Shown piece after piece: positions 9,782 through 20,816 of a DNA stretch of 62,000 nt. Made by a program: the position numbers and the translations under genes. Numbering within the stretch: position 1 is the first letter of the stretch; each line of letters starts with the position of its first letter. The stretch comes from Tubiluchus corallicola (taxonomy: Eukaryota; Priapulida; Priapulimorpha; Priapulimorphida; Tubiluchidae): the NCBI GenBank assembly GCA_030141605.1, contig JAQGDQ010000070.1:1-62000 (forward strand), in the 5' to 3' direction. The notes under the pieces are model-generated. The model was not told the origin of the DNA. It saw only the letters and a list, made by a program, of their open reading frames with translations, and did no database searches.

Positions 9782-11346
9782 GTTACGCCATCATATCGTT
9801 CAATTTCATCATGCATTTTGTTCAAAAATATACGGTATGACTATGTAAACGTCGTGGTTGCCATACAATGCATTATTGCAGCAGCAATGAGTCTGTTAGT
9901 AAATGTCTACATCATGTGCATCACTCATACTCAAACATGCATCAGAAAAACTGGATGTAACCAATGATTCGAACATCATTATCATCAATAAACTGAGTTT
10001 AATCAAAATTGTTTGATACTAAATCATGTGATGTACGACGAGTCTTCATTTCTTCAGTTTATGGAAAGTGAGTCGCATCTGATAATAAAGTAAATTTACC
10101 AAAACTAATTATAAATTCTTTGATTTTCTTTTCATGGAATGAACTAACAGTAGGCTGCTAGAATGGATTAGGTGTAGTTTTCATTTCTTTGATTCTGTTG
10201 TATAAAAAGGATTAAATGTGAGCTTCATAACATAAGTTTGTTAAGTGTAATCTAGTCTTGGCCTTTGAAAAGATTTACAGCAGGTTGTGTAATGTAAATT
10301 TGTTAGGCATAACCTTCATTTTCATATCATGAAGGAATTGCATAACGTAAATCTAGCAGATGTAGTTTTTAAGTTTATATTTCGTCAGGTCATCTGAGTT
10401 GGTCACAATTTATCTTTCTAGTAGCCAAACTTTGCTATTTATACAAATCCATTTCTATTAACAGATTAAAGAAAATAAGCGATCAAGAGGTGATGCTTAT
10501 CTGCAGTTAGTGTGAAATATTCAATGATGAAAGGGTTTATTTATTACGTTGATAGTTTGCGGAAGGAATGTAACTCATTATTAAGGATATTCATCTGCAT
10601 GAGATAGTGAAGTGACAAAAATGCCTTAGCTAAATTCAGATGTCCTTGAACAAGGTAAAAACTAATGGTCGTTTTATTAATACTACTCGTTAGTGATAAT
10701 TTTATAAAACAACATGGAGCATTAATATAAATTTTGTATGTTGGCATCAACAAATACAGCTATTGATTGCCTGCCACCAGGTCTAACACGCATTCACACT
10801 GGACCTTGCACACTTGCAACTAATATCGATCCAAATGAATTCTAACACTTTTTTGTTTGAAACGTAACTTTCATTGATGCATCCATAAAAATCTTTTTCC
10901 TTTGAAAGCCACCATTTCAATTCTCGATATATTTTCAAATAGCTGTGAGTAAATTGGCCACAAATCAAACACTAGTTCATGTTGACTTATGCTTAATCGA
11001 TGTCAGCCCATGTTTCTGATTGTTATAGCACACAAAATGCTGGATGGCGTTTATAACAATGATCAGGTAAGTGAGCTGATCAAGCATACAAGTAAATGTA
11101 AGTAAACACGTTAAGTAAACCTACACATGTGTCCTTCTCAATACAAAACACAGCTAAAAGCCGATATTTACACACCGACACACGCACGCATATATATAAA
11201 TATGTTTTCCCATTGTATGTCACAGTCTAGTTAAACTGTTTGTTAACACATTACTTTTTTAATGGTCTAGCAATTACACACATTATAGCAGATTCGGCTA
11301 CATAAACCACACCAATTATCAGCCGCTTCCACTGTTAATGCTCGAT
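9782..11346. repeat. Array spacer R4-R5 (Z-like then diverged Y)
   Basis: The first part resembles the DNA after R3. From about 10430 the sequence resembles spacer Y in diverged form (for example ctgccaccaggtctaac, against ctgccactagatctaac in spacer Y). It ends in the R5 promoter block. No gene is seen. Confidence 0.7.
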
Positions 11347-11353
11347 TATAAAA
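11347..11353 (+). promoter_or_regulatory. TATA-like box of R5
   Basis: TATAAAA lies 119 bp before the R5 ATG and is followed by ccgtgctctgac, a diverged form of the block before R2 and R3. Confidence 0.55.
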
Positions 11354-11465
11354 CCGTGCTCTGACAAACGTATTTTGTGCCATTTCATATAACGGGTAAA
11401 CGAACATACAGTTTAAAAACTGATTACAAACTGCTGTATTGTTGTGTGTACAGGAAACTTGTAAG

Positions 11466-12473
11466 ATGTCAAATATTATTTTGTTTACATTCATTATGAA
11501 TTGGATAGTTCTGTATTGTGACAGTCAGACAATCATGGAAAACTCAACAGACAACAACAAGAATCGATCAGATGGAAATGTATTCACTTGGCAATACCAA
11601 TATTTTTTTGATGTAGTTTATGTTGTGCAACATATTATAGCAGTATTTATTGAACTAGCTAATTTGATAGTTATTATAGCTCTTGTGAAGTATAAACACA
11701 TGGAAGAGTATAACAACTGGTACATATGTAATCTCGCAGTGGCAGACTTGCTAACAGGATTGTATCTGCATGTTCTTTCATATAAGCTGCAATATCAATA
11801 TAACACGTTGTCCGACGGTCAATGTTTACTATTGTATCAGATTACCTCAGTTTTTAGTTATGTGTCAGTGGCAACATTATTGGCTGTTACAATAGACCGT
11901 TTTATTGTCATAAAATACCCACTAAGGTACAATCAACTGATGAAAAAATGGATAGTTCAGCTTACTATTGTGGTTTTGTGGCTGCATTCACTCGGTCTAA
12001 GTGCCATGATATATCTCAAAGACAGCTGGAAGGATAGCTGTGCATTTTTGAATCGGAACTTCATTATCCTGAATTTTATATATTGCATAATCATTACAGC
12101 AGTTTTGCTGGTTATAAATGTCAACATTATAGGTATTGCTCGAAGGCACATGCGTCAGATTGAACCAGATGCAGCAAGATCATGCAGGCATAACGTGAAA
12201 TCAGTCAAGATTATTGCTTTAGTTGTTGGTACTTTCATTTTGTGCTATTTTCCAGTAACTGCCGAAAATATCAGGAAGATGTTTGTCGCACAAAATGAAG
12301 ATAACATTGTATCAATCCAGGCTCGTAGCATTTGTGTTCTGCTGATGTATAGCAATTCATTTATGAACCCGATAATTTATGCATGGAAAAACAAAGAACT
12401 TCGAAAATCGTTCCGTAAAGTGCTTTGCTTGGACACCTTGAAAGAAATCTTCAGGAGGAATTCTATTGACTAG
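11466..12473 (+). CDS. R5: class A GPCR, last array member
   Basis: A 335-aa receptor with the MSNIIL-type N-terminus and the shared motif set (NLAVAD, Cys 3.25 in GQCLLLYQ, DRF, TM4 Trp, ECL2 Cys, CYFP, NPIIY). It has the most distinct C-terminus, ending KEIFRRNSID, which is also the version left in the broken copy at 7045-7263. R5 and that relic therefore share a recent common block, and the 600-odd bp after each stop codon are also alike. Private substitutions include PDAARSCRHNV in the third intracellular loop and PVTAENIRK at the end of TM6, both places where the other copies are uniform. It is the array member nearest to the convergent CCDC88 gene. Confidence 0.87.
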   Translation: MSNIILFTFIMNWIVLYCDSQTIMENSTDNNKNRSDGNVFTWQYQYFFDVVYVVQHIIAVFIELANLIVIIALVKYKHMEEYNNWYICNLAVADLLTGLYLHVLSYKLQYQYNTLSDGQCLLLYQITSVFSYVSVATLLAVTIDRFIVIKYPLRYNQLMKKWIVQLTIVVLWLHSLGLSAMIYLKDSWKDSCAFLNRNFIILNFIYCIIITAVLLVINVNIIGIARRHMRQIEPDAARSCRHNVKSVKIIALVVGTFILCYFPVTAENIRKMFVAQNEDNIVSIQARSICVLLMYSNSFMNPIIYAWKNKELRKSFRKVLCLDTLKEIFRRNSID

Positions 12474-13141
12474 TATGCACCAGACTACACCTTTCTGCTT
12501 TAACACCACTTTCTTCAGTAATGTACGTAAGCAGTTAGCACGGTTTCCATACAATGCAAAACTGTTAACAACATTGCTGTATGTAAATATCTGCATCATG
12601 AGCAACAGAATAACCAGGCGTAACTATCAGCCTGATCATCGTCATCAGCCAAGTTTATGGAAAAGGGAAAAGAACTAACATTGAGCTGTATCTGCTAGTA
12701 ATGTAAATTCACTAGATGCCATTTTTGTTTTTTGTCTTTGCGTTATATAGACAGGACTAAATACATGTGGTAAATATATTAGATGCAATTTTGATTTTCT
12801 TGATTTAGTTTAATGGAATAAAATAATTAATGGCAGGCTGCTAAAAAGGTTAGATATTAATATTATCATTTTATTATCTTTGTTTTAAAAAATAATAAAT
12901 TGGATTATTTAATGCAAGCTACATAAAGTGAATGACTATATGTAAATTTCACTGTTTTCCATTGACTTTAAGTAAAGGACTAACAGTAAGATATATAATG
13001 CAAAAGTTAAATGTCGTCTTCACTGTCTTCATTTTCATGTTGCAGAAAAACAGTGAGTTGGATAAAATAAACTTGGTAAATGTAGTTTTTGTTCCTTAAA
13101 AAGTAAAAACAAGTCGTGTAACACAAGTTTATTAGATGTAA
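12474..13141. repeat. Array spacer after R5 (partner of 7264-7920)
   Basis: Follows R5 and matches the DNA that follows the GPCR relic. The match stops at about 13141 and resumes near 13836-14000, so the segment between is an insertion relative to the other copy. No coding sequence is seen on the + strand. Confidence 0.75.
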
Positions 13142-13835
13142 TGTGCTGGACAGTGCTGCCCTCTCAGGCCAACAGGCAGTTACCTCAACTTACCTGTCAG
13201 GTGATTTCATGGTTGGTGACTTTAGGTACCTGGCTTTGTGAAATGCTGCAGACACTTGGCCTTGATATGTTGGGGCTGGTCACATGTAATTTGTAGAACT
13301 TGTGTCTTATTGAGTTAATTAAATTGTTTCCTGCAGTCTGCAGTTGCAATTGGTGTTTATTGTCAATTTGCTGTTACAGTTCTCTAAGGGTGCTCTAATG
13401 TTTGGGCAAGAATGTGAGATATTTTTATTTAATTTAATAATTTTTGCAGTTTTGATTAGCTACTGGAATTAACTGTATATGTGAAATGAATGTGTTGTAA
13501 TGGCAAGTTATTACTGCGTAATGTTACTTTATGTAATTTATTTGTGTGGTATTCACATTGAAATATTAAAGCAGTTCATTAATTTATTTAAGTAATCACA
13601 ACATTGATAATTGTATTAACTAAAATTAAGTTGGAGTTTTATATTAAAATATTTGCAAATGTACTAATTTGAAGTCATTATTTTCACAAAATGTGCAGCA
13701 ATTTATTCATTTACATTTATGTATTTTTTAACAGAATAAACAACTAATGTATACACTTATGTCTGGACTTGGTGTTTGGATTGGAATGTTTGAGCATTCT
13801 TGGGCATTCTTGATGAAATGGGTTATGAATGCTAC
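13142..13835. mobile_element. ~694-bp insertion in the array-end spacer, possible mobile element
   Basis: This segment is absent from the paralogous spacer at about 7920. It is flanked on both sides by ATGTAA (13136-13141 and 13836-13841), which would fit a target-site duplication, although six AT-rich bases could match by chance. No ORF or terminal inverted repeat is evident. An alternative is that it is original CCDC88-side sequence lost from the other copy. Confidence 0.35.
13194..13245 (-). CDS. Weak candidate CCDC88 exon
   Basis: 52 bp ending at a perfect cag/gtaagt donor and phase-compatible with the exon at 14002-14163. Encodes FHKARYLKSPTMKSPD. It lies inside the ~694-bp insertion at the end of the GPCR array, which makes it doubtful. 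Confidence 0.22.
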
Positions 13836-14001
13836 ATGTAACTTTTGTTTCTTTGTCTTTAATTTACATGAAGGATGAGCAGTGATGTAATTTAGTGTAA
13901 ATTTACTAAATGTGTTTCCATTTTCTCCCTTTCAATTTACATTCTTACCTGCCATGCTGATAAATACACTGGGGCATTTTTTATTTTGTTTAATTTCTTA
14001 C

Positions 14002-14163
14002 CTTTAACGTGCTGCAGGGTCTTCGTGGATTCGGTTTGTTCTGGAGGAAGAGATTTCCGTGAATGCTTCTGCTCGTGTCCTTGCTGGCCGTGTGATCTTC
14101 GAATGACAGGTGCTGCCACCTCGACAGCCGTTCCATCATCAACTGATCTCTCGACGTGTGAAC
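14002..14163 (-). CDS. CCDC88: Candidate CCDC88 C-terminal exon
   Basis: 53 codons between acceptor tttgttag and donor gtaaga: SHVERSVDDGTAVEVAAPVI, then IRRSHGQQGHEQKHSRKSLP and EQTESTKTLQHVK. It needs two bases in, exactly what the exon at 20708-20816 leaves. It is richer in GC than its surroundings. No homology is recognised. The frame also runs on without splicing to a stop at 13937, so this may be the terminal exon, or end at another good donor at 13943-13948. Confidence 0.55.
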
Positions 14164-14350
14164 CTAACAAAGCAATGTCAGTTAAGAGCTTGTCTGGGTA
14201 TTTTATATGGTAAAGTGCAATCAAGTAGGGATTAAACTGATAGTCAAGTCACAAACACGTCTGTCACTAATGCAAATCAAGCACGGGCATAGTATGAAAA
14301 GTTAGAAAAAAGGTTTCCACATTTGCCTGGTGCATTCAAACTAGAGAGTT

Positions 14351-14497
14351 TTCTCACACAAGTTATTGTAGACAAGCATTATTCGTTGTAAGAACTTTCA
14401 GAGAGAAACTGCGAGAGAATGTGCGAAAGCATTTGCGAAAGAAAACCCTCTAGTCTTAGCGCTTTTTGACACTTGTCTGCAACTACTTGTCAGAGAA
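14351..14497. repeat. Imperfect inverted repeat
   Basis: Arms 14351-14376 and 14472-14497 pair at 21 of 26 positions around a purine-rich loop. It could be a decayed fold-back element. Confidence 0.5.
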
Positions 14498-17248
14498 TTA
14501 GCGAGGCTAGGCATGTCATATTTAATATGAAAGATTCTCATTACATTAGATATGAATGATTTTTAAAAATGAGTGCAACTCAACAGTAGCCTATCAATTT
14601 GTTAATCTTTGCAAATCCCAAAGGTCAAATGAATAATTAGGCGACTGCATCATAAAGTAAAAAGACAAAGTCTTTGATTGACTAGAATCAAAGAAAAACA
14701 TTTATTGTAACCCAGAACTGTGGAAAATGTGCACCTTAGCTGGATCTAAATTAGTTTAATCCATTTCAATAACAATAATAACAACGTACATAGTTTCGAA
14801 ATACCTACCCTTTAAAAACCAGGAAATGACTCTTCAATACATTAAAGAAAGTAAATTGAGTTACTGTGAGACTGCAATTCAATATACACGCGAAATCACT
14901 TACACTCATATAAGTTTTTAAATTTGAAGTGATAGTATTTGGCAAGCCCAAGGTTTATTTTTATGTTTCCTACATACTGACACGTTACAAGTAACAAGGC
15001 AGCTTAGAAATGTGTAAGACGGCAAAATTTCTTGGTTTTGTTAGAATGACTTCCGAAGTTTTTCTCGCCAACTATCAGTTTTAATTAAAAGACAACGATG
15101 ATGAAACATTTAAAACTTTCAATCTCAAGTTTCCCAAATGGCTAAGATTGCAAGCTCTTGCTTCTTGGGAACTGCCACAGTTTTCACCTCAATCAAACCC
15201 ATAATACTATAATGTGAAACGAATATGCAGGAAATAAAATCGACCGAATTGAAGTGAACTGTTATATTGTTTTTCCACATTTTTATGAACATAAATTACA
15301 CTGTTTTTTATTGTTAGTTGTTACTTGCTAACCTACTATTTATTGAGAACAAAACATGTACCTAAAAGGGTTGTTCTGTAAATGCTCAACATTATATGGA
15401 AAAACGAGCATTTCACGCTTCTCGTCCTTCAGAACAAATCTTTAAAATCTGCTGTATATGGGTGAAGGTTCAGAAAACATTGTGCATCTTTTTCCTAAGA
15501 TCTTAATGTTACACTAAGCACAGTGCAAAACAGTTCACCATTAGACACTTTCTTTGCAATAAGTTAGAAAAGCAGTGGAAAAAGAATTCGTGTTTTTGTG
15601 CAGTTGAAAATTAATTACATGTAAGATTGATAATTAATAAGACTGCTTCAGGCACAAGACTATCGAAATTATTTGAACTATGAAAGTAAAATAAAATAAT
15701 ATAGCATGTTTATTAAAAAAAGGTACAAAATATACAGAAAACATCAGCAATATCAGCATGCTTAATAATCTAAATACACACTACGGTACATCTCACAATA
15801 TTACCACTGATATTAATATTCATACAACTTCAGTCACCCAAACTACCATTAAAGTTACTAATTAAAATTCCATGCTACTTTAAGTTAATTAACACAATAT
15901 TAAGGCATTAGATTGAATTAAAGAAGCTTTCATTTGAACAAATATTTTACTCAGGTGACTACATTTCATAAATATCATAGCAACTATAAAGTAAGAAGGC
16001 AGTAGTATACAACTAAAAAGCATGCTTCGCTTTTAACTCACAACTTAGCGGCACAAATATTTTGATTTTCAAAAAGCGACAAAAACCAAGCACACAAAGC
16101 TAAAGGGCTTTTTCAAAGACGCAAAAACTTAACACAACCAGAACATAACTTAATGCAAAAATAAAAAAATAAATACAGAAAGCTTTTTGCAACAAACAAT
16201 AACATTAATTAATTAATTTATTTACTAAGAAAGATAAGACTAGAAAAGCATTTCTTCATAAATTATTAGTTGAAGGCACTGAAGCCAAGTTAAGTTAATA
16301 GTAGCACCGGGAAGGGATACAAAAATGCAGCATCTATGGCTTCTTAAATACCAGAAATAGCAACTTGATGCAACCAGAATTTTAAATAAGAAACATCAAA
16401 CTTAGTTTAATGTGCGCAACAGCGCAAAACCAATTCATTTCAAGTATTGGTATTTAAGAATGCAGTTTTACTTTGCAGCGGTTCCCAATCCAATTTCAGC
16501 AAGACCAAAAAGGGAATCATTAATAAAATTTTTCAAGAAAACTAAATAGATAAAATAATAAAACGAAACTAAACTAACCACTTACACAGTAGAATAAAAT
16601 ATGCTGTACATGTTACGGTACTGCTTAAAAGTCTACAGTTGGTTAAGCTTTCAAAGAAATGTTGTTCACTTAGTGTACAATCCGTTGTAACGAAGGATTA
16701 ACAGGTCATTCTATTAGATTAAAATTTAATTACAGAATCAGGCGTTTCTTTTTTGAAAACGTTAATGGAAGTTTAGCTTTGTACTTGTGATGAATAATGT
16801 AGTGATTATTATAAGCTTATCAAGTTGTAAGTAGCTCTGCTTTTTATAGTGGGATTACAAACGACGTAAAAATTGTACGCTTTTGCATGATTCAAAACAT
16901 CACACAATACAGGTATGGATGTTATTATAACACTTTTAAATTTGCTTTATAATTTTAGATAAATGTGTCTATATATAATACAATGATGTCAAATGAAGAG
17001 AGAGAATAATCTTTAATAGCAGAGAGTGATAAAGTATAAAATGGGAGAAAAACTTGGTCGAAATTGCTTTTCCTGTAGATGAATGTTCCACATTTACACC
17101 TCAAATTAGCTGTATATAACAAGTTCCAGGAAAGCAATGAATAAAGTTTAAGCGTTTACTACTTACTATAACTAGTCAAGACAAACTGCTTAATTACAAA
17201 AGAATTTTCCTGGCAAAGTTTCCGATATAGGTTTATGATGCACGGAGA

Positions 17249-17575
17249 AATAGACATTGGTTTACAATGAATCAGAAATTTTTTACCTTTACCAAATCAT
17301 TTAAAGTAAGGTCGTCTGCATGAAAGTACCGATCGAAAAGGGAATATTCGATGCAATTATTTTCGCTGAGCAACATTTTGATTTTGCCGTATATTTTTCT
17401 TTTCGCCGTATGGATTTTCTTGTAAGCCGTATTGGGCCAAAAATGCATTTTTCCCGTACAGCAATACGGCCAAACCGTATAGGTTGACAGGTATGCAAAT
17501 GTCGAAGATATTTTGCTGTTAATAGACATTGGTTTACAATGAAACAGAAATTTTTTACCTTTACCAAATGTCGAA
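17249..17575. repeat. ~50-bp direct repeat around a ~220-bp segment
   Basis: aatagacattggtttacaat and the next ~30 bases occur near 17249 and again near 17519 with one mismatch. The segment between carries several gccgtat/atacggc inverted motifs. Confidence 0.75.
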
Positions 17576-20500
17576 AATATTTTGCTTAACAGCCTATTTT
17601 TAGTTCATTTTGCTAAGACATTACGTTTACCTTTTCACACAAGAATAAAACAGTGCAAGTCAAAAGTTGCTACACTGATTTATCAGCATAGTAAAGCATC
17701 CTTTTACTTAACTCGTTTAGGTTTCACTGTGACTAAGGAACAATGAAATAAAAGGATTTTTAATATTAAAATTCAACATTGAAATTCAATCCAATTCTAA
17801 CCAGAAATAAAACAGCTAAATCTTTTATCATCGAAAAAATTGGCGAAATTGTAAAAATGCCAATCACGCATTGCATATTTGCTGCAATACAAAATTTTAT
17901 TTTTTTCTTGTTGCTTCAATTTAAACTAAGTTGATGAATGATGACTAAAAACAAACTTATAGAATGCTATTAAATGGAGCTGGTGTTTGATACTATTGTG
18001 CCGCACAATAAATGTTTGAAACTGTAGCATGAACTTTTGATGCACCATGTATGAGACTAAGGTATGACATTTATATATTTTTTTTATGTTTTTGTTTACA
18101 TTTTGGGAGTACGTCTTGCATGTATTAAGAATTTAAATGTTGTTGGTATATGCATCATATCCCACAGCATTTATGTTTTTCATCTTATGATCCATTTTTT
18201 AAGGTTGTACGCAATTACATTGATTTTAGTAATTTTGCAGAATTTAATGGATGATATTATTTGTCGACAAAACTAATATTCTCAATCTACACTACTTATT
18301 AGCCAATAATAAATATATTAAACTGCTAACTTTCATTAGTGGCATTTTAGCAGCGAGATATTGCAATCTCAAATGTATAATTGTATACCTTATAGATTAC
18401 AACAGCAGCATACTGTTTAAAATTTGTAAAAAAAAACTTCAATTGGTATTAGATTTTGTTAATGTGGTTGAGACTTTACAGTTTTACTCTGTAAGCAGAT
18501 GCCTGTTAAAGTTGTTATTGCTATATTTTGATAACATGAAGAACAGATACCATTATGGCAACTAAATGTTTCAATCAAGCAGCAAAAGAATTCCCACTAC
18601 TGAAGCAGACAACGAATACTATTAAAAAGAACTCAGCATGCACACGTCATGCAAAGTCAGCCACAGATTCATGCAAAGCAGCTAGGCATAATCACTGAAA
18701 GAAGAAATGAGTAGCATTAGTAAGTCACATGAGGTAGGACCGATCACCCAACCGGACGAAAACACCGCCACCAGAACCAATGCATCACAGAACACGAAAA
18801 ATGGCCAACAAAACGGTAGAAAGCACAAGACGCCACTTTGGTAGCAAGCCAGACAGTCTCTGGGTGGGATGAACTGCGTGCAAACTACCTGTTTTGCTGC
18901 TGCACGCTCGACGACGGTGACCGGAAAAATACGGACCCCAACGGACGAGCGTGCACGTTATATGACTGTAATTCAAGATGTACAAAATAAACCGCCTGTC
19001 AAAAACAAATGAAATGCAATCAGTCAGAGACGATTGAGTTGGTGGACAGTGTCAAAGATTTATCCGGTCTGAGACACGAGTACAGATTACATGTCCTGCG
19101 GACGTGATCGCTGGTATCTGAAAGAAATAAAACGTGACAAACGTGAGATTAAAAGACGCGCATGCATCATGCAGTGCTAGTACCACACAAGAGGTTGGTA
19201 AGGGATGTGGGAACAAGGGAAATAGATATAAGAGCATAGGAGAGATGTAGCTTTGCGTTTCAAGAAAAACCGCAGAAACAGCATTATAAAAACATCGATG
19301 AAGAGTGAAAAAACAGTGAATGAATGAATAAGTGAGTGAATGAATAGGTAACAAAAAAATTGGCTGAGAAATAATTCAGCATGAAAATGACTCAATGTTT
19401 AAAAAACTTGCAGCTAACAATTTTGAGAAGATTAAAAAACCTATGGTATGCTTTTTTGTCACCAAAAATGGTTGAGAAAACCGGATAAATGTGAAAACAG
19501 TTAATGAACAACAAAAACCAGCATAAATCAGCAATGTTTATGACAATTACTAAAAAAAACAAAAAGAAAGCTTAAGTTAGAATGTGTTGCTACATGGCAC
19601 ACATTTATATATGTATGCATCACTTTTACAACTTTTACATTTCGAAAAACTGCAATATTATAGGATGAACATGATGGAAAATGAACAAAGTTAAAGAGGG
19701 TTTAATAATAAACAACAATGAACAATATGAACAATGTCGATGAACAAAATGATAATGAGCATGATCAATGCAATCAGCATACACTTTAACGATAATCACT
19801 ATCTCAGGCAATGATGACTTATGATAGAAAGCAAAAAACAAAATGCTAGTAACATTCCAGATTTTCTTTCAAAGACATTCTCTAATGCATGCTCTAAGAA
19901 ACATGCTTGAGATGGTTAATACCGTACATGTTATTAAATTAATTTCAATAATGAAAAGAAAATAAAACCTCTCAAATGTATAACAATGAAACAATGCCAA
20001 ATTTGGAATCAATCCGTTCCATAATTTGTCATTGTTTTCCCATTCTTTGTCAATTAATACTGTTTATGTACAATCAAAAACATGTTTAACGACATGCTTT
20101 CTGTTAATGTTGCAAACAAAGCTTCCAATCAGAACAAAACATGATGTAAACATGTTGCATTGTTTTTTAGTTTTTTTTGAAAAGTTAATGATTAAAAATG
20201 AGTAACAAGCAGGACTGAAACGAGGCTTTAAATGACGTAAATCAGTAGGCAATGTTGTTAGCAGAGAATGTTACTTAATTAGGAAGCCTTGGGAAAAAGG
20301 TTAAAGCTTTGGAAACAGAAGACGAACATAGACCACAAACAAAACAACCACAGCTTTGTGTTTATGTCAAACAACCATAGAGTCAACTAGTGGCTGTTAT
20401 CACGTGAAGTTTTGAAGAATTGTATTAGTGTATTATAGAACAGTACGAGTTAAGAGCGATGTTAATATTAGTATTGTTAACTTGTCAGTGAGCCAAAAAT

Positions 20501-20707
20501 GTGCCGAAATGTCAGTGCAGATAGAGCATAAGAATAAAATAGTGTTACAACCCATCAGCAAGGTAGCATGCAAAAACTTATTGTTCTTGAATGATGTTTC
20601 ACTAAAGTTGAAAATACCTTTGTCACTCATCTGTTTCAAAAGCAGCTAAATAATTATAAACAACGGTGTAACTAATAAATACACAACAAATATTTGAAAC
20701 AACCTAC

Positions 20708-20816
20708 TTGCTACTACGTCTGCTGAGGACAGCGACGATGTGTCAATTCCATCAGATTCTTCGAATGATTCCTTTCTGCTGCCCCTTACTGCAAGCGTTG
20801 TTTCTTTCCGATGAGT
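20708..20816 (-). CDS. CCDC88: CCDC88 exon, Ser-rich tail
   Basis: Encodes THRKETTLAVRGSRKESFEE followed by SDGIDTSSLSSADVV. Acceptor tttctag. Donor gtaggt leaves one base; a weaker donor two bases on is possible. Two RKET/RKES motifs are candidate basophilic kinase sites, a role played by an Akt site in girdin's equivalent region. Confidence 0.75.

Larger units (their letters stand above)
14164..20707. other. Probable CCDC88 intron, no coding sequence recognised
   Basis: AT-rich DNA with many stops in all frames. It holds a partial direct repeat near 17250-17575 and an inverted repeat near 14351-14497. One possible exon-like stretch at 18889-18965 could not be fitted with confidence. I see no other gene. 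Confidence 0.5.

Noticed and set aside
18064-18565. Hydrophobic + strand frames of 70 and 104 codons
   Set aside because: AT-rich sequence naturally gives Ile/Leu/Phe-rich frames; no domain, splice or start evidence.
18889-18965. Possible CCDC88 exon between a tacag acceptor and gtagtt donor
   Set aside because: Two frames are open and neither joins the preceding exon with its best donor. The acceptor has a poor pyrimidine tract. Left out for lack of support.
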